Shown here in pieces: positions 7,666 to 14,998 of a stretch of 19,841 nucleotides of DNA. Position numbers and translations under genes: made by a program. Positions within the stretch are counted from its first letter, which is position 1; every line of letters begins with the position of its first letter. Source of the DNA: Desulfobacteraceae bacterium. GTDB taxonomy: Bacteria; Desulfobacterota; DSM-4660; Desulfatiglandales; Desulfatiglandaceae. The stretch covers positions 1-19,841 of the forward strand of contig DQZA01000083.1 in the NCBI GenBank assembly GCA_011042035.1. Direction: 5' to 3'. Below the pieces are notes generated by a model that saw only the letters and a list, made by a program, of their open reading frames with translations, searched no databases and was not told where the DNA came from.

Positions 7666-7695
7666 AATTTACTCCTTTTTCGGCCTTCTTGTCAA
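7666..7695 (-). promoter_or_regulatory. Probable sigma-70 promoter of the ffh operon
   Basis: On the minus strand a perfect TTGACA (7695-7690) is followed after 18 nt by TAAATT (7671-7666), which matches 4 of 6 bases of the -10 consensus. It lies about 30 nt upstream of the ffh start, in the AT-rich divergent region. Confidence 0.6.
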
Positions 7696-7722
7696 CGAAC
7701 ATTTTCCTTACTAGGCTTTTTT

Positions 7723-7739
7723 GAATTTCCTTGAAATTC
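7723..7739. repeat. Perfect inverted repeat between divergent promoters
   Basis: GAATTTC-CTT-GAAATTC is a perfect 7-bp palindrome with a 3-nt centre. It lies 28 nt upstream of the ffh -35 box and about 94 nt upstream of the divergent -35 box. Length and position suit a dimeric regulator site, but no regulator gene is nearby and chance in AT-rich DNA is possible. Confidence 0.45.
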
Positions 7740-7832
7740 TATCATATTTTCTAACCTTTTCCAGTAAAATATTTTTCGATATGTTTCATGATTCTAGGCA
7801 ATTATATATTTCGACCACCAATAGCTTAGTTC

Positions 7833-7861
7833 TTGAGAAACAACCCTTTTGCTTTTAATAT
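7833..7861 (+). promoter_or_regulatory. Probable sigma-70 promoter of the phosphorylase-DUF1786-ligA cluster
   Basis: TTGAGA (7833-7838), 17 nt, then TAATAT (7856-7861) gives 5/6 and 4/6 matches to the -35 and -10 consensus with ideal spacing. Transcription would begin near 7868, leaving a short leader with GAGGAT ahead of the ATG at 7886. Confidence 0.6.
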
Positions 7862-7885
7862 GACTGATTCGTGAGGATATAACCA

Positions 7886-8644
7886 ATGCAAGAGGACCAA
7901 TCCATTATCATTCCCAAGAAAAATAGGACGGATCCGCCTATCGGACCCGATTCTCTCATGATACTCCTGCCCTCTGAGTTGAGATACTTGGTCAACGTTA
8001 CCAATGCCCGAGAGGTCTCCTTGAATGATGCTGCAATAAGCCGGATGTATCTTGTAAAACAAGACGGGTTAGAGCCCTTAAGCCTTTGCGGGCCATTTCT
8101 TGGTGCCCCCCAGGCCGTTATGGCCCTGGAGAAACTAATTGCACTGGGGGCAAAAAGGGTATGGATGCTGGGATGGTGTGGGTCCCTTAGCCCGAGTGCG
8201 AGGGTAGGTGACCTTGTGTTGCCTACTTCTGCGTTCCCCGACGAGGGTACTTCAAGGCACTATCCCATTGGATATGATCCACCCACTACAGACGAACGGC
8301 TATCTCAAGCCTTGCAACTTGCCCTTGAACAAAGAGGGGCAAGGGCTGCCAGGGGGCCAGTGTGGACTACCGATGCGCCTTACCGTGAAACCAAGGCAAA
8401 AGCCGCGAAATTCCAAAGTGTTGGCGCCCTTGCAGTGGATATGGAGCTGTCAGCCCTGGCAACTGTCGCCATCTATAGATCAATAAATTTTGCGGCCCTG
8501 TTGGTTGTATCAGATGAGCTTTTCGACTATGTTTGGAGGCCGGGATTTAAGGATCCCAGGCTCAAGGAGCAGACAAGGCTTGCCTCTGAGGTGCTTCTTG
8601 ATGTAGCAATGAATTTCTCAAGAGGCCAAGAGGTTAAGAGATAG
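7886..8644 (+). CDS. Nucleoside phosphorylase family protein (PNP/UDP phosphorylase superfamily)
   Basis: The 252-residue product belongs to the trimeric/hexameric nucleoside phosphorylase superfamily, which splits nucleosides with phosphate to a base and (deoxy)ribose-1-phosphate. Seen: LCGPFLGAPQAVMALEKLIA (about 67-86), RVWMLGWCGSLSPSARVGDL (91-110; glycine-rich phosphate-site region), VLPTSAFPDEGTSRHY, AVDMELSA (183-190; the Glu of the MExxA motif contacts ribose), and SDELF (209-213; base-pocket position). I cannot tell the substrate (uridine, purine or methylthioadenosine). The ATG at 7886 has GAGGAT upstream. It is first of a plus-strand cluster, 51 nt before the DUF1786 gene. Confidence 0.85.
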   Translation: MQEDQSIIIPKKNRTDPPIGPDSLMILLPSELRYLVNVTNAREVSLNDAAISRMYLVKQDGLEPLSLCGPFLGAPQAVMALEKLIALGAKRVWMLGWCGSLSPSARVGDLVLPTSAFPDEGTSRHYPIGYDPPTTDERLSQALQLALEQRGARAARGPVWTTDAPYRETKAKAAKFQSVGALAVDMELSALATVAIYRSINFAALLVVSDELFDYVWRPGFKDPRLKEQTRLASEVLLDVAMNFSRGQEVKR

Positions 8645-8695
8645 AACAAGGAATACTTGTGGACCAAAATATCTATAAGTATCGAGACAAACAAA

Positions 8696-9781
8696 ATGGC
8701 AGCAAACCTTGAAAACGGAATCCTGGCAATAGATATAGGAAGTGGAACACAGGACATACTTGTGTGGCGCCAAGGCGTGGCAGTGGAAAATTGTCCCAAG
8801 ATGATACTTCCCTCCCCCACAACACTATTGGCGAAGCTCATTCGTCGGGCCACGGAGCACAGGCAACATATATTCCTGAAAGGAAATACAATGGGCGGAG
8901 GGCCATGCGGGGCAGCAGCACGGGCACACATAAAGGCAGGACTCAGGGTATTTGCCCTGGAAAAGGCAGCCCTCACGTTCAACGACAATCCTGAAAAAGT
9001 CGTCAGAATGGGCATTGAGATAGTTCCATCAATGCCGGATGTAGAGCCCCTAGTGGAGCTAGAAATGAGGGACGTCCAGCTCGACTCAATAAGGGATATC
9101 TTAGAGCGCTTCGAGGTTCCCCTGCCGGAGACTATCCTTATCGCTGTTCAGGACCACGGGTACTCGCCAAATGCAAGCAATCGCATCAGGCGCTTCCAGA
9201 TGTGGAAAAGGGCACTGGAGCAAGGAGACGGACTGCATCACTTGCTTTTTTCTTCACCACCCGAAAACATGACCAGGATGAGGGCGGTAAAGGAATCTGC
9301 ACCAAATGCATGGATTATGGACACAGGAGCGGCGGCCATCATTGGCGCTTGCCTGGATCCCTGGATCCAAAAAAGAATGGAACAAGGTATTGTTATTCTC
9401 AACATTGGAAATGAGCACGTGCTGGCAGCACTTGTTAAGGGCACGAGAACCCTCGGTATCTACGAGCACCATACTTCATTGATGACCCCTGCCAAGCTAA
9501 TAGACCACCTTAATAGATTTAGAAAAGGCAGCCTTACAAACGAGGAAATCTTTGAGGACATGGGCCACGGGTGCTTTGTGCATCCAGAGGCCGCAAAACT
9601 TAGTGATTTTGACTACATCGGAATAACCGGGCCCAACAGGTCCCTATACAACATTCCAGGTGGGCATATGGCCGCCCCCTTCGGGGACATGATGCTGACG
9701 GGGTGCTTTGGACTGATACATTCATTTGAAATCAAGGTATTACAAGGGAAGGGAAATGGAAGAGATCAGGAGACAAATTGA
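8696..9781 (+). CDS. DUF1786 family protein with actin/sugar-kinase-like signature
   Basis: About 361 residues of the DUF1786 family, sometimes named putative pyruvate formate-lyase activating enzyme; I see no radical-SAM CxxxCxxC motif to support that name. LAIDIGSGTQDILVW (about 10-24) looks like the phosphate-1 loop of the ASKHA (actin/sugar kinase/Hsp70) fold, and WIMDTGAAAIIGA like a phosphate-2 motif. Also seen: NTMGGGPCGAAARAHIKAGL, VQDHGYSPN, and a C-terminal GPNRSLYNIPGGHMAAPFGD. The ATG at 8696 fits the domain start; a TTG at 8657 with AAGGA upstream would add 13 residues and remains possible. The 3' end overlaps ligA by 26 nt. Function is unknown. Confidence 0.8.
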   Translation: MAANLENGILAIDIGSGTQDILVWRQGVAVENCPKMILPSPTTLLAKLIRRATEHRQHIFLKGNTMGGGPCGAAARAHIKAGLRVFALEKAALTFNDNPEKVVRMGIEIVPSMPDVEPLVELEMRDVQLDSIRDILERFEVPLPETILIAVQDHGYSPNASNRIRRFQMWKRALEQGDGLHHLLFSSPPENMTRMRAVKESAPNAWIMDTGAAAIIGACLDPWIQKRMEQGIVILNIGNEHVLAALVKGTRTLGIYEHHTSLMTPAKLIDHLNRFRKGSLTNEEIFEDMGHGCFVHPEAAKLSDFDYIGITGPNRSLYNIPGGHMAAPFGDMMLTGCFGLIHSFEIKVLQGKGNGRDQETN

Positions 9782-11780
9782 GGAGCTTCGGGAGAAGATC
9801 CGGTATCATAACTATCGCTATTATGTGCTTGATGCCCCTGAGATATCTGATGCAAAGTACGATCGCCTGTTTCGGCAACTTGTGGAGCTTGAACAGGCTC
9901 ACCCTGAACTAATCACCCCTGACTCGCCCACACAACGGGTTGGAGCCAAGCCCCAGGAGGCCTTTGCCCAGGTGACCCACCGCCAACCCATGCTGAGCCT
10001 GGAAAATGCCTTTGGCCGCCAGGAACTCGTTGATTTCGATGCGAGGCTAAAAAGATATCTCAATCTCCGCAGTGCAATAGAATATACGGCCGAACCCAAG
10101 ATAGACGGCCTGGCCGTAGAACTTGTCTATGAAAATGGCCGGCTGGCTGTGGCTTCGACGAGAGGAGATGGTTACGTGGGCGAAGATGTTACCCTCAATA
10201 TAAAGACCATTTTGGCTGTGCCTTTGACTCTTATGGAGCCAAAAGAAGGCCCCCCCGTGCCAGAGCTGCTGGAGGTGCGGGGAGAGGTATATATGGAGAT
10301 AGAGGCATTCCAGGAGCTAAACCGTGAGCGCATCAAGAAAGACCTCCCACCCTTTGCAAATCCGCGTAATGCTGCTGCGGGTTCCGTACGCCAGCTTGAT
10401 CCCAAGGTCACTGCCAAACGCCCGCTCAATATGTTTTGCTATGGCGTGGGAGAGGTAAGGGGCGCAAACTTCGAAACTCAGATGGAGATGATGCTAACAC
10501 TTCAAAAGTGGGGTCTTAGAGTAAACAGGCAATATATAAGGCTCTGCAAAACAATCGATGAAGCAGTCAATTATTGTGGACAACTGGAGGAAATGCGTGA
10601 AACATTTCCTTACGAAATAGATGGGGCGGTCATAAAGGTTAACAGCATGGAGCTTCAACGAAGACTGGGGGAAAAGGCCCGCAGTCCACGGTGGGCAATG
10701 GCATACAAATTTAAGCCAACCCAGGAAACCACCCGACTATTGCGAATAGATGTTCAGGTGGGCCGAACCGGCGTTCTAACCCCTGTGGCGCATCTAGAGC
10801 CAGTGGAAGTTGGCGGGGTGGTGGTTAAAAGGGCCACCCTTCACAACGAGGATGAAATCCAGAAAAAGGATATCAGGGAAGGAGATATAGTCCTTGTTCA
10901 ACGGGCCGGAGACGTGATACCCGAGGTGGTCATGCCCATCGTGTCCAAGCGCACGGGCAAGGAAAAGCAATTTGTAATGCCAAAGAACTGCCCGGTTTGC
11001 GGTGCCAAGGTGGTGCGCAAGCCAGGGGAGGTGGCTTCCCGGTGCCCCAATCCCAACTGCCCGGCCCAGGTGAAAGAGGCCTTAAAGCATTTTGTATCCA
11101 AGGGGGCAATGAATATTGAGGGGTTGGGCGACAAACTGATTACGCAACTGATAGAAAAAGGGCTCGTTGAAGAGCCGGCAGATCTTTATGAACTCACAAA
11201 GGAAGATTTCTTGAAACTGGACAAGGTGGCAGACAAGGCAGCAACTAATCTGATCCAGGCAATCGAAGATAGCAAGAAGACCACGCTGGCCAAGTTTATC
11301 TATGGCCTTGGGATAAGGCACGTTGGCGAGCATATAGCTAGTGTGCTCGCAAACCACTTTGGAAGCATCAATGAGCTTCAAAATGCCTCAGAGGAGGAGC
11401 TTCTGGCCATTGATGAGATAGGACCTGAGATCGCACAAAGCATAGTCTCATATTTTCAAGACGAGGAAAACCGACGCCAGCTGAAACGATTGCTGGAATC
11501 GGGGATTGAGCTGCAAGCCCCTGCCAGGATGGCCGAATCACCTATCGCTGGCAAGACCTTTGTGCTAACGGGGAGCTTGGCCAGCATGACTCGTTCTGAG
11601 GCAAAGGAAATCATTGAAAAACTAGGGGGCAAGGTGTCCTCTTCGGTTAGTTCTGGCACTGACTATTTGGTGGTTGGAGAATCTCCGGGGTCCAAGCTGG
11701 CAAAGGCAAGAGAAAAAGGGGTCTCCATCTTGACTGAAGAAGAATTCTTGAAGCTGATACAGGGAGGTAACCATGAGTAA
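9756..11780 (+). CDS. ligA: NAD-dependent DNA ligase LigA
   Basis: LigA seals nicks in DNA in replication and repair, using NAD+. The 674 residues contain the Ia domain with YHNYRYYVLDAPEISDAKYD (about 17-36), the adenylation lysine Lys115 in EPKIDGLAVEL, the SVRQLDPKVTAKRPL segment, EIDGAVIKVN, and an OB domain with VGRTGVLTPVAHLEPV. A Cys4 zinc finger (Cys412, 415, 430, 435), helix-hairpin-helix repeats, and a C-terminal BRCT domain (about 595-670, GKTFVLTGSLASMTRSEAKE) follow. The start is the ATG at 9756, with AAGGGAAGGGAA upstream; an in-frame TTG at 9726 is less likely. It overlaps the DUF1786 gene and, by 8 nt, the acylphosphatase gene. Confidence 0.98.
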   Translation: MEEIRRQIEELREKIRYHNYRYYVLDAPEISDAKYDRLFRQLVELEQAHPELITPDSPTQRVGAKPQEAFAQVTHRQPMLSLENAFGRQELVDFDARLKRYLNLRSAIEYTAEPKIDGLAVELVYENGRLAVASTRGDGYVGEDVTLNIKTILAVPLTLMEPKEGPPVPELLEVRGEVYMEIEAFQELNRERIKKDLPPFANPRNAAAGSVRQLDPKVTAKRPLNMFCYGVGEVRGANFETQMEMMLTLQKWGLRVNRQYIRLCKTIDEAVNYCGQLEEMRETFPYEIDGAVIKVNSMELQRRLGEKARSPRWAMAYKFKPTQETTRLLRIDVQVGRTGVLTPVAHLEPVEVGGVVVKRATLHNEDEIQKKDIREGDIVLVQRAGDVIPEVVMPIVSKRTGKEKQFVMPKNCPVCGAKVVRKPGEVASRCPNPNCPAQVKEALKHFVSKGAMNIEGLGDKLITQLIEKGLVEEPADLYELTKEDFLKLDKVADKAATNLIQAIEDSKKTTLAKFIYGLGIRHVGEHIASVLANHFGSINELQNASEEELLAIDEIGPEIAQSIVSYFQDEENRRQLKRLLESGIELQAPARMAESPIAGKTFVLTGSLASMTRSEAKEIIEKLGGKVSSSVSSGTDYLVVGESPGSKLAKAREKGVSILTEEEFLKLIQGGNHE

Positions 11781-12051
11781 CATCCGAGTGAGGCTCATTA
11801 TCGAAGGAAGGGTTCAAGGAGTCTGGTTTAGGGACTCCACCAGGAGGATGGCCAAGTCCCTTGGTGTTACTGGATGGGTCAGAAATCTACCAGACGGAAA
11901 TGTTGAGGCGGTGGCAGAAGGTCCACAGGAGCAAGTACAAAAACTGGTGGAGTGGTGTCACCATGGCCCACCCCATGCGAGGGTGACCAATGTCCAACAA
12001 TTCCAGGAGCAATGGAAAGGGAAATTCCAAGATTTTGAAATTAAGTTTTAA
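11773..12051 (+). CDS. acyP: Acylphosphatase
   Basis: Acylphosphatase hydrolyses carboxyl-phosphate bonds of acylphosphates. The 92-residue length is typical. The catalytic pair is visible: Arg20 in EGRVQGVWFR and Asn38 in GWVRNLPDGNVE. GNVEAVAEG and the VTNVQQF segment follow the family pattern. The ATG at 11773 has GGGAGGTAAC upstream and overlaps the ligA stop by 8 nt, so the two are likely coupled. Confidence 0.96.
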   Translation: MSNIRVRLIIEGRVQGVWFRDSTRRMAKSLGVTGWVRNLPDGNVEAVAEGPQEQVQKLVEWCHHGPPHARVTNVQQFQEQWKGKFQDFEIKF

Positions 12052-12141
12052 ACTCCCTTCTTGTTATTTGACAGGTAAAATGTTATCAGACACCATTTCC
12101 ATTGGACAATGAATCAAAATCACCGTGGGCGAGACACATTA

Positions 12142-13035
12142 ATGAAAACACCAAGGATCCGCTTTACCGTATTTCTTTTACTTTCTGCATGGCTTTTATA
12201 TGGGTGCGGGCTTACCTCTTTCGTCGCCCACCCGTTTGGAGGGCACAAGACCGCCCTCAAAAAACGGCTCATGGTAACCCCGCTTGTGGATCAGGCAGGT
12301 CTTGGACAACAAGTAACGGATAGCCTTTACCAAGACCTCATCAGGGCCCTGAGCATCAAGGCCAGGGTGATCATTATCGAGAGCCACGATGCAACTTACA
12401 CGCAACAGTCTCAGGCAGGGCTTTCATACGGAATAAGGCCGGACGAATCTCTCTTGTCCAAGGCAAGAGAAATGGGTATAAATGCGGTGCTTACAGGAAT
12501 AATCAGCCCTATTGAGAAAGAAGAGAGGCTGAGGGGAATATGGCCTTTCCGTAAAGCTGTTTCCCACTATTCATTGGCACTGGTATTCAATCTTGTAGAT
12601 CCCCAGAACGGAACAGTAATATTGAGCAATATGGAAAGTGGCGGAACAAGCATCGATCTCGGTGAGGAAGAGTTTACTGAAAAGAGTTGGATTCTCGAAG
12701 AACTAAAACAAGAAGTGCTACCGAAATTATTGAAAAAATCCATAGAGCCCCTGAAGGAGGCCCTTGAATCGGAACGGTGGGAAGGAAAAATTTTGGCCGT
12801 GGATCATCAGATCCGAATTAATGCCGGGGCTGATGTAGGCGTGGAACCTGGCTATAGATTTGATGTGTATGGGGGAAGTGAGGTAGTAAGGGCAAAAGAT
12901 GGCAGGCAATTCCTCGTGTCTTGGCAAAAAGTGGGCAGTATTCGCGTGACCCAGGTGGATAAGAATACTTCAGTCGCAGAACCCATTGAAGGAAAAGGTT
13001 TTGAGCCAGGCCAAAAGATAATTAGCATTGATTAG
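12142..13035 (+). CDS. Lipoprotein with CsgG/LpoB-like and FlgT-C-like domains
   Basis: About 297 residues from the ATG at 12142; an ATG at 12109 would add 11 residues before the signal peptide. A basic start and hydrophobic segment end in LLYGC, giving a probable lipidated Cys22. Residues about 40-195 (KRLMVTPLVDQAGLGQQV, ARVIIIES, INAVLTGIISP, SHYSLALVFNLVDPQNGTVI) resemble the N-terminal CsgG/LpoB/TolB-type fold. Residues about 214-297 (GKILAVDHQIRINAGADVGV, PGYRFDVYGG, VGSIRVTQVDKNTSVAEPI) resemble the FlgT C-terminal domain. Both assignments are by eye. It is probably an envelope protein; a specific role in flagella, pili or secretion cannot be shown here. It ends tail-to-tail with recN, stop codons overlapping. 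Confidence 0.7.
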   Translation: MKTPRIRFTVFLLLSAWLLYGCGLTSFVAHPFGGHKTALKKRLMVTPLVDQAGLGQQVTDSLYQDLIRALSIKARVIIIESHDATYTQQSQAGLSYGIRPDESLLSKAREMGINAVLTGIISPIEKEERLRGIWPFRKAVSHYSLALVFNLVDPQNGTVILSNMESGGTSIDLGEEEFTEKSWILEELKQEVLPKLLKKSIEPLKEALESERWEGKILAVDHQIRINAGADVGVEPGYRFDVYGGSEVVRAKDGRQFLVSWQKVGSIRVTQVDKNTSVAEPIEGKGFEPGQKIISID

Positions 13036-14720
13036 GTGAGCATTTCTTCTGCCCGGGAAATGGCCTTCTCGGTTATCTTTTTGCCTCCCAGCAGACGGGC
13101 AATCTCCATAACCCTTTCCTTTTTGTCCAGTCCAGTAATTGTAGTCATGGTCCTGCCATCTTCCACTTGCTTCTTTACCAAAAAATGCACCTCCCCCTTG
13201 CATGCTATTTGCGGCAAATGGGTGATACAAACAATCTGATGCCTTCTCGATAGTTCCAAAAGCTTTTCTCCAACCACCTCCGCCGTTGCACCACTTATGC
13301 CAGAATCCACTTCATCAAAAATAACGGTTTCCACAGAGGCCTTTCGCGCCAGGATTGACTTAAGGGCCAGAACAATTCTGGAGAGCTCTCCGCCTGAGGC
13401 TATTTTTGCAAGAGGCCTCAGGGACTCGCCCACATTAGGAGATATCATGAACTCGATTTGATCGAATCCCTCTTCCCCGATAAGGAGGGCCAAAGAATCA
13501 GGATCGGAAATCTCGTCATCAGATGGGCCTTGGAAACTAACTCTAAAAACAGTGCCCTTCATTTGGAGTTGACCCAGTTCCTTTTCTACTGCCCGCTCCA
13601 AATTTTTTGCAACCTCCATCCGCCTTTGGGACAGCGCTTCTGCCTTGGATATCATCCTTTCCTTCACCTGGGCCATTGCTTCTTGTTTCTCGGCCAAAAG
13701 CGCTTTTTTCTTATCCACCTCATCCACGCTCTCAGAGATGCTCTCCCTGTAAGCCAGCACATCTTCTAACGTTGGCCCATATTTTCGCTTGAGCTGGTTT
13801 AGGAGGAATATCCTGTCCTCAATCTGTTCCAGTCGCTTGGGATCCTGCTCTATGCCATCCAGATACTCCCGCAACGTGTAGCTAGCTTCCTCCACTTCGG
13901 CGATTGCCGCCTTCAAAGCCTCTGTGGCCATGCCCAGCGAGTCATCCAGCCGTGAAGCTTTTTCCAGGTCCTTCAGACACCGAGAAATCCTCGGCAAGAC
14001 GGCATCCTCCTCGTCATAGAGAGTGGCGTAGCTTGATTGTGCGATCCTGAACAATTCCTCGGCGAACTTGAGCCGTCGTCTTTCTCGTTCAAGCTCCTCG
14101 TCTTCGCCGGCCCTGATGCCAGCCCTAGCAATCTCATCTGCCTGCAGCCTTGCCAGCTCCTGTTTTTGCTGGGCCCTGGATATTTCCTCTTTCAAAAGGG
14201 CTATCTCGCTGGTAAGAGACCGAAATTGGCGAACTTCTTGGCTTAGAGACTCCCTTTCTCCCGCCAAATCTCCAAACTCATCCAGCAAAAACAGGTGGTT
14301 ATCTGGTTTGAGCAGTGCCTGGTTTGCATGTTGGCCAGATATACTAAGGAGTTGGGGCCCAATACTCATCAGCACGCCAACTGTAGCCATGGATCCGTTG
14401 ATGGTGACCCTATTTTTCCCTGTCCTGGTAATGATGCGCTTTACGAGCAGTTCTCCTTCGAAGGGAATATCCATGCCTTTCAGTACTTGTGATAGCTCCG
14501 AAGTAGGGGGAACTTGGAAAAGCCCCTCTACGCGAGCCTCCTGTGCCCCGTCCCTAATAAGATCCGTGGTGGCTCGTGCTCCCAGCAGCAAGTTAACCGC
14601 ATTTATGATAATGGATTTGCCTGCACCTGTTTCTCCTGAAAGGATATTCAGGCCCGGATAAAGGCCTATTTCAAGATGGCTAATTATGGCAAAGTCCGAA
14701 ATACTCAGGCGGGTCAACAT
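13032..14720 (-). CDS. recN: DNA repair protein RecN
   Basis: RecN is an SMC-like ATPase that acts in double-strand break repair. The 562 residues are normal length. Seen: N-terminal LTRLSISDFAIISHLEI, Walker A SGETGAGKSII (about 28-38), a long central coiled coil rich in E/L/R/K with SGQHANQALL before it, the ABC signature region KIASGGELSRIVLALKSIL, Walker B VETVIFDEVDSGISG, and the H-loop VCITHLPQIAC. The ATG at 14720 follows a TGA in another frame by 2 nt (TGAGGATG), with AGGAAACTGAGG as ribosome-binding region. That suggests coupling to the short gene upstream. Confidence 0.97.
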   Translation of the reverse strand: MLTRLSISDFAIISHLEIGLYPGLNILSGETGAGKSIIINAVNLLLGARATTDLIRDGAQEARVEGLFQVPPTSELSQVLKGMDIPFEGELLVKRIITRTGKNRVTINGSMATVGVLMSIGPQLLSISGQHANQALLKPDNHLFLLDEFGDLAGERESLSQEVRQFRSLTSEIALLKEEISRAQQKQELARLQADEIARAGIRAGEDEELERERRRLKFAEELFRIAQSSYATLYDEEDAVLPRISRCLKDLEKASRLDDSLGMATEALKAAIAEVEEASYTLREYLDGIEQDPKRLEQIEDRIFLLNQLKRKYGPTLEDVLAYRESISESVDEVDKKKALLAEKQEAMAQVKERMISKAEALSQRRMEVAKNLERAVEKELGQLQMKGTVFRVSFQGPSDDEISDPDSLALLIGEEGFDQIEFMISPNVGESLRPLAKIASGGELSRIVLALKSILARKASVETVIFDEVDSGISGATAEVVGEKLLELSRRHQIVCITHLPQIACKGEVHFLVKKQVEDGRTMTTITGLDKKERVMEIARLLGGKKITEKAISRAEEMLT

Positions 14721-14722
14721 CC

Positions 14723-14883
14723 TCAGTTTCCTGAACCTGCCCAGGTTACCCTGAGCAGCTCTTCGAAAGTGGTTTTGCCTCTATTTACTTCCACCCGATT
14801 CCCTTTGATCTTAAATAAGCTCTAGCATGGAAATGGCTAAGCATGAAAAATAAGACACAAAGCGCCGCTAAGACCCTCTTCAT
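14723..14883 (-). pseudogene. Short secreted-peptide gene before recN, apparently frameshifted
   Basis: I do not recognise a family. The ATG at 14883 has a strong AGGAGG site 6 nt upstream and begins a signal-peptide-like MKRVLAALCVLFFMLSHFHA; this frame stops at TAA 14785 after 32 residues. In the -1 frame, open from 14821, the text reads LFKIKGNRVEVNRG and then KTTFEELLRVTWAGSGN. It stops at TGA 14723, two nt before the recN ATG. Together they would make a secreted peptide of about 53 residues. This points to a one-base deletion (mutation or sequencing error) between 14788 and 14821, or to programmed -1 frameshifting, though no canonical slippery heptamer stands out. The alternative is an intact 32-residue peptide gene. 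Confidence 0.5.
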
Positions 14884-14918
14884 CTTTTCCCTCCTAACAA
14901 AGCACAAAAAACCATATC

Positions 14919-14932
14919 CATTGCTTCCAATG
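14919..14932. promoter_or_regulatory. Inverted repeat at the expected transcription start of the recN unit
   Basis: CATTG-CTTC-CAATG is a perfect 5-bp inverted repeat with a 4-nt centre. It starts 5 nt downstream of the TATAAT box, where a repressor such as LexA would block transcription of an SOS gene like recN. I do not recognise it as a known LexA box. Confidence 0.3.
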
Positions 14933-14937
14933 TAATC

Positions 14938-14943
14938 ATTATA
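14938..14943 (-). promoter_or_regulatory. TATAAT -10 box for the short gene and recN
   Basis: A perfect TATAAT lies on the minus strand 54 nt upstream of the ATG at 14883. The -35 region is poor (TTTTGA at 16 nt or TTGTTT at 19 nt), which would fit a regulated promoter. Confidence 0.5.
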
Positions 14944-14998
14944 TAGATTATCCGAAGAATCAAAACAACTTCAGAAGGCCTATGCAGTATTATACAGG

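Noticed and set aside
8527..9015. Minus-strand open frame of 162 codons over the phosphorylase-DUF1786 junction
   Set aside because: It overlaps two genes with family motifs on the plus strand and shows no motif of its own.
8696..9781. Annotation of the DUF1786 gene as a pyruvate formate-lyase activating enzyme
   Set aside because: The radical-SAM CxxxCxxC motif needed for that activity is absent.
12068..12073. Perfect TTGACA as a -35 box for the CsgG-like lipoprotein gene
   Set aside because: No acceptable -10 hexamer lies 16-18 nt downstream (CACCAT region), so a promoter here is not supported; TTGTTA/TATCAG at 12061-12089 is no better than chance.
14068..14661. Plus-strand open frame of 197 codons inside recN
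   Set aside because: Serine/proline-rich text typical of an antisense shadow of a coiled-coil gene; recN is clear on the other strand.
14960..14998. Terminator after the small lipoprotein gene
   Set aside because: The short GCCT/AGGC and CTTC/GAAG pairings are too weak and loops too long or too short; no clean stem with a T-tract is present.
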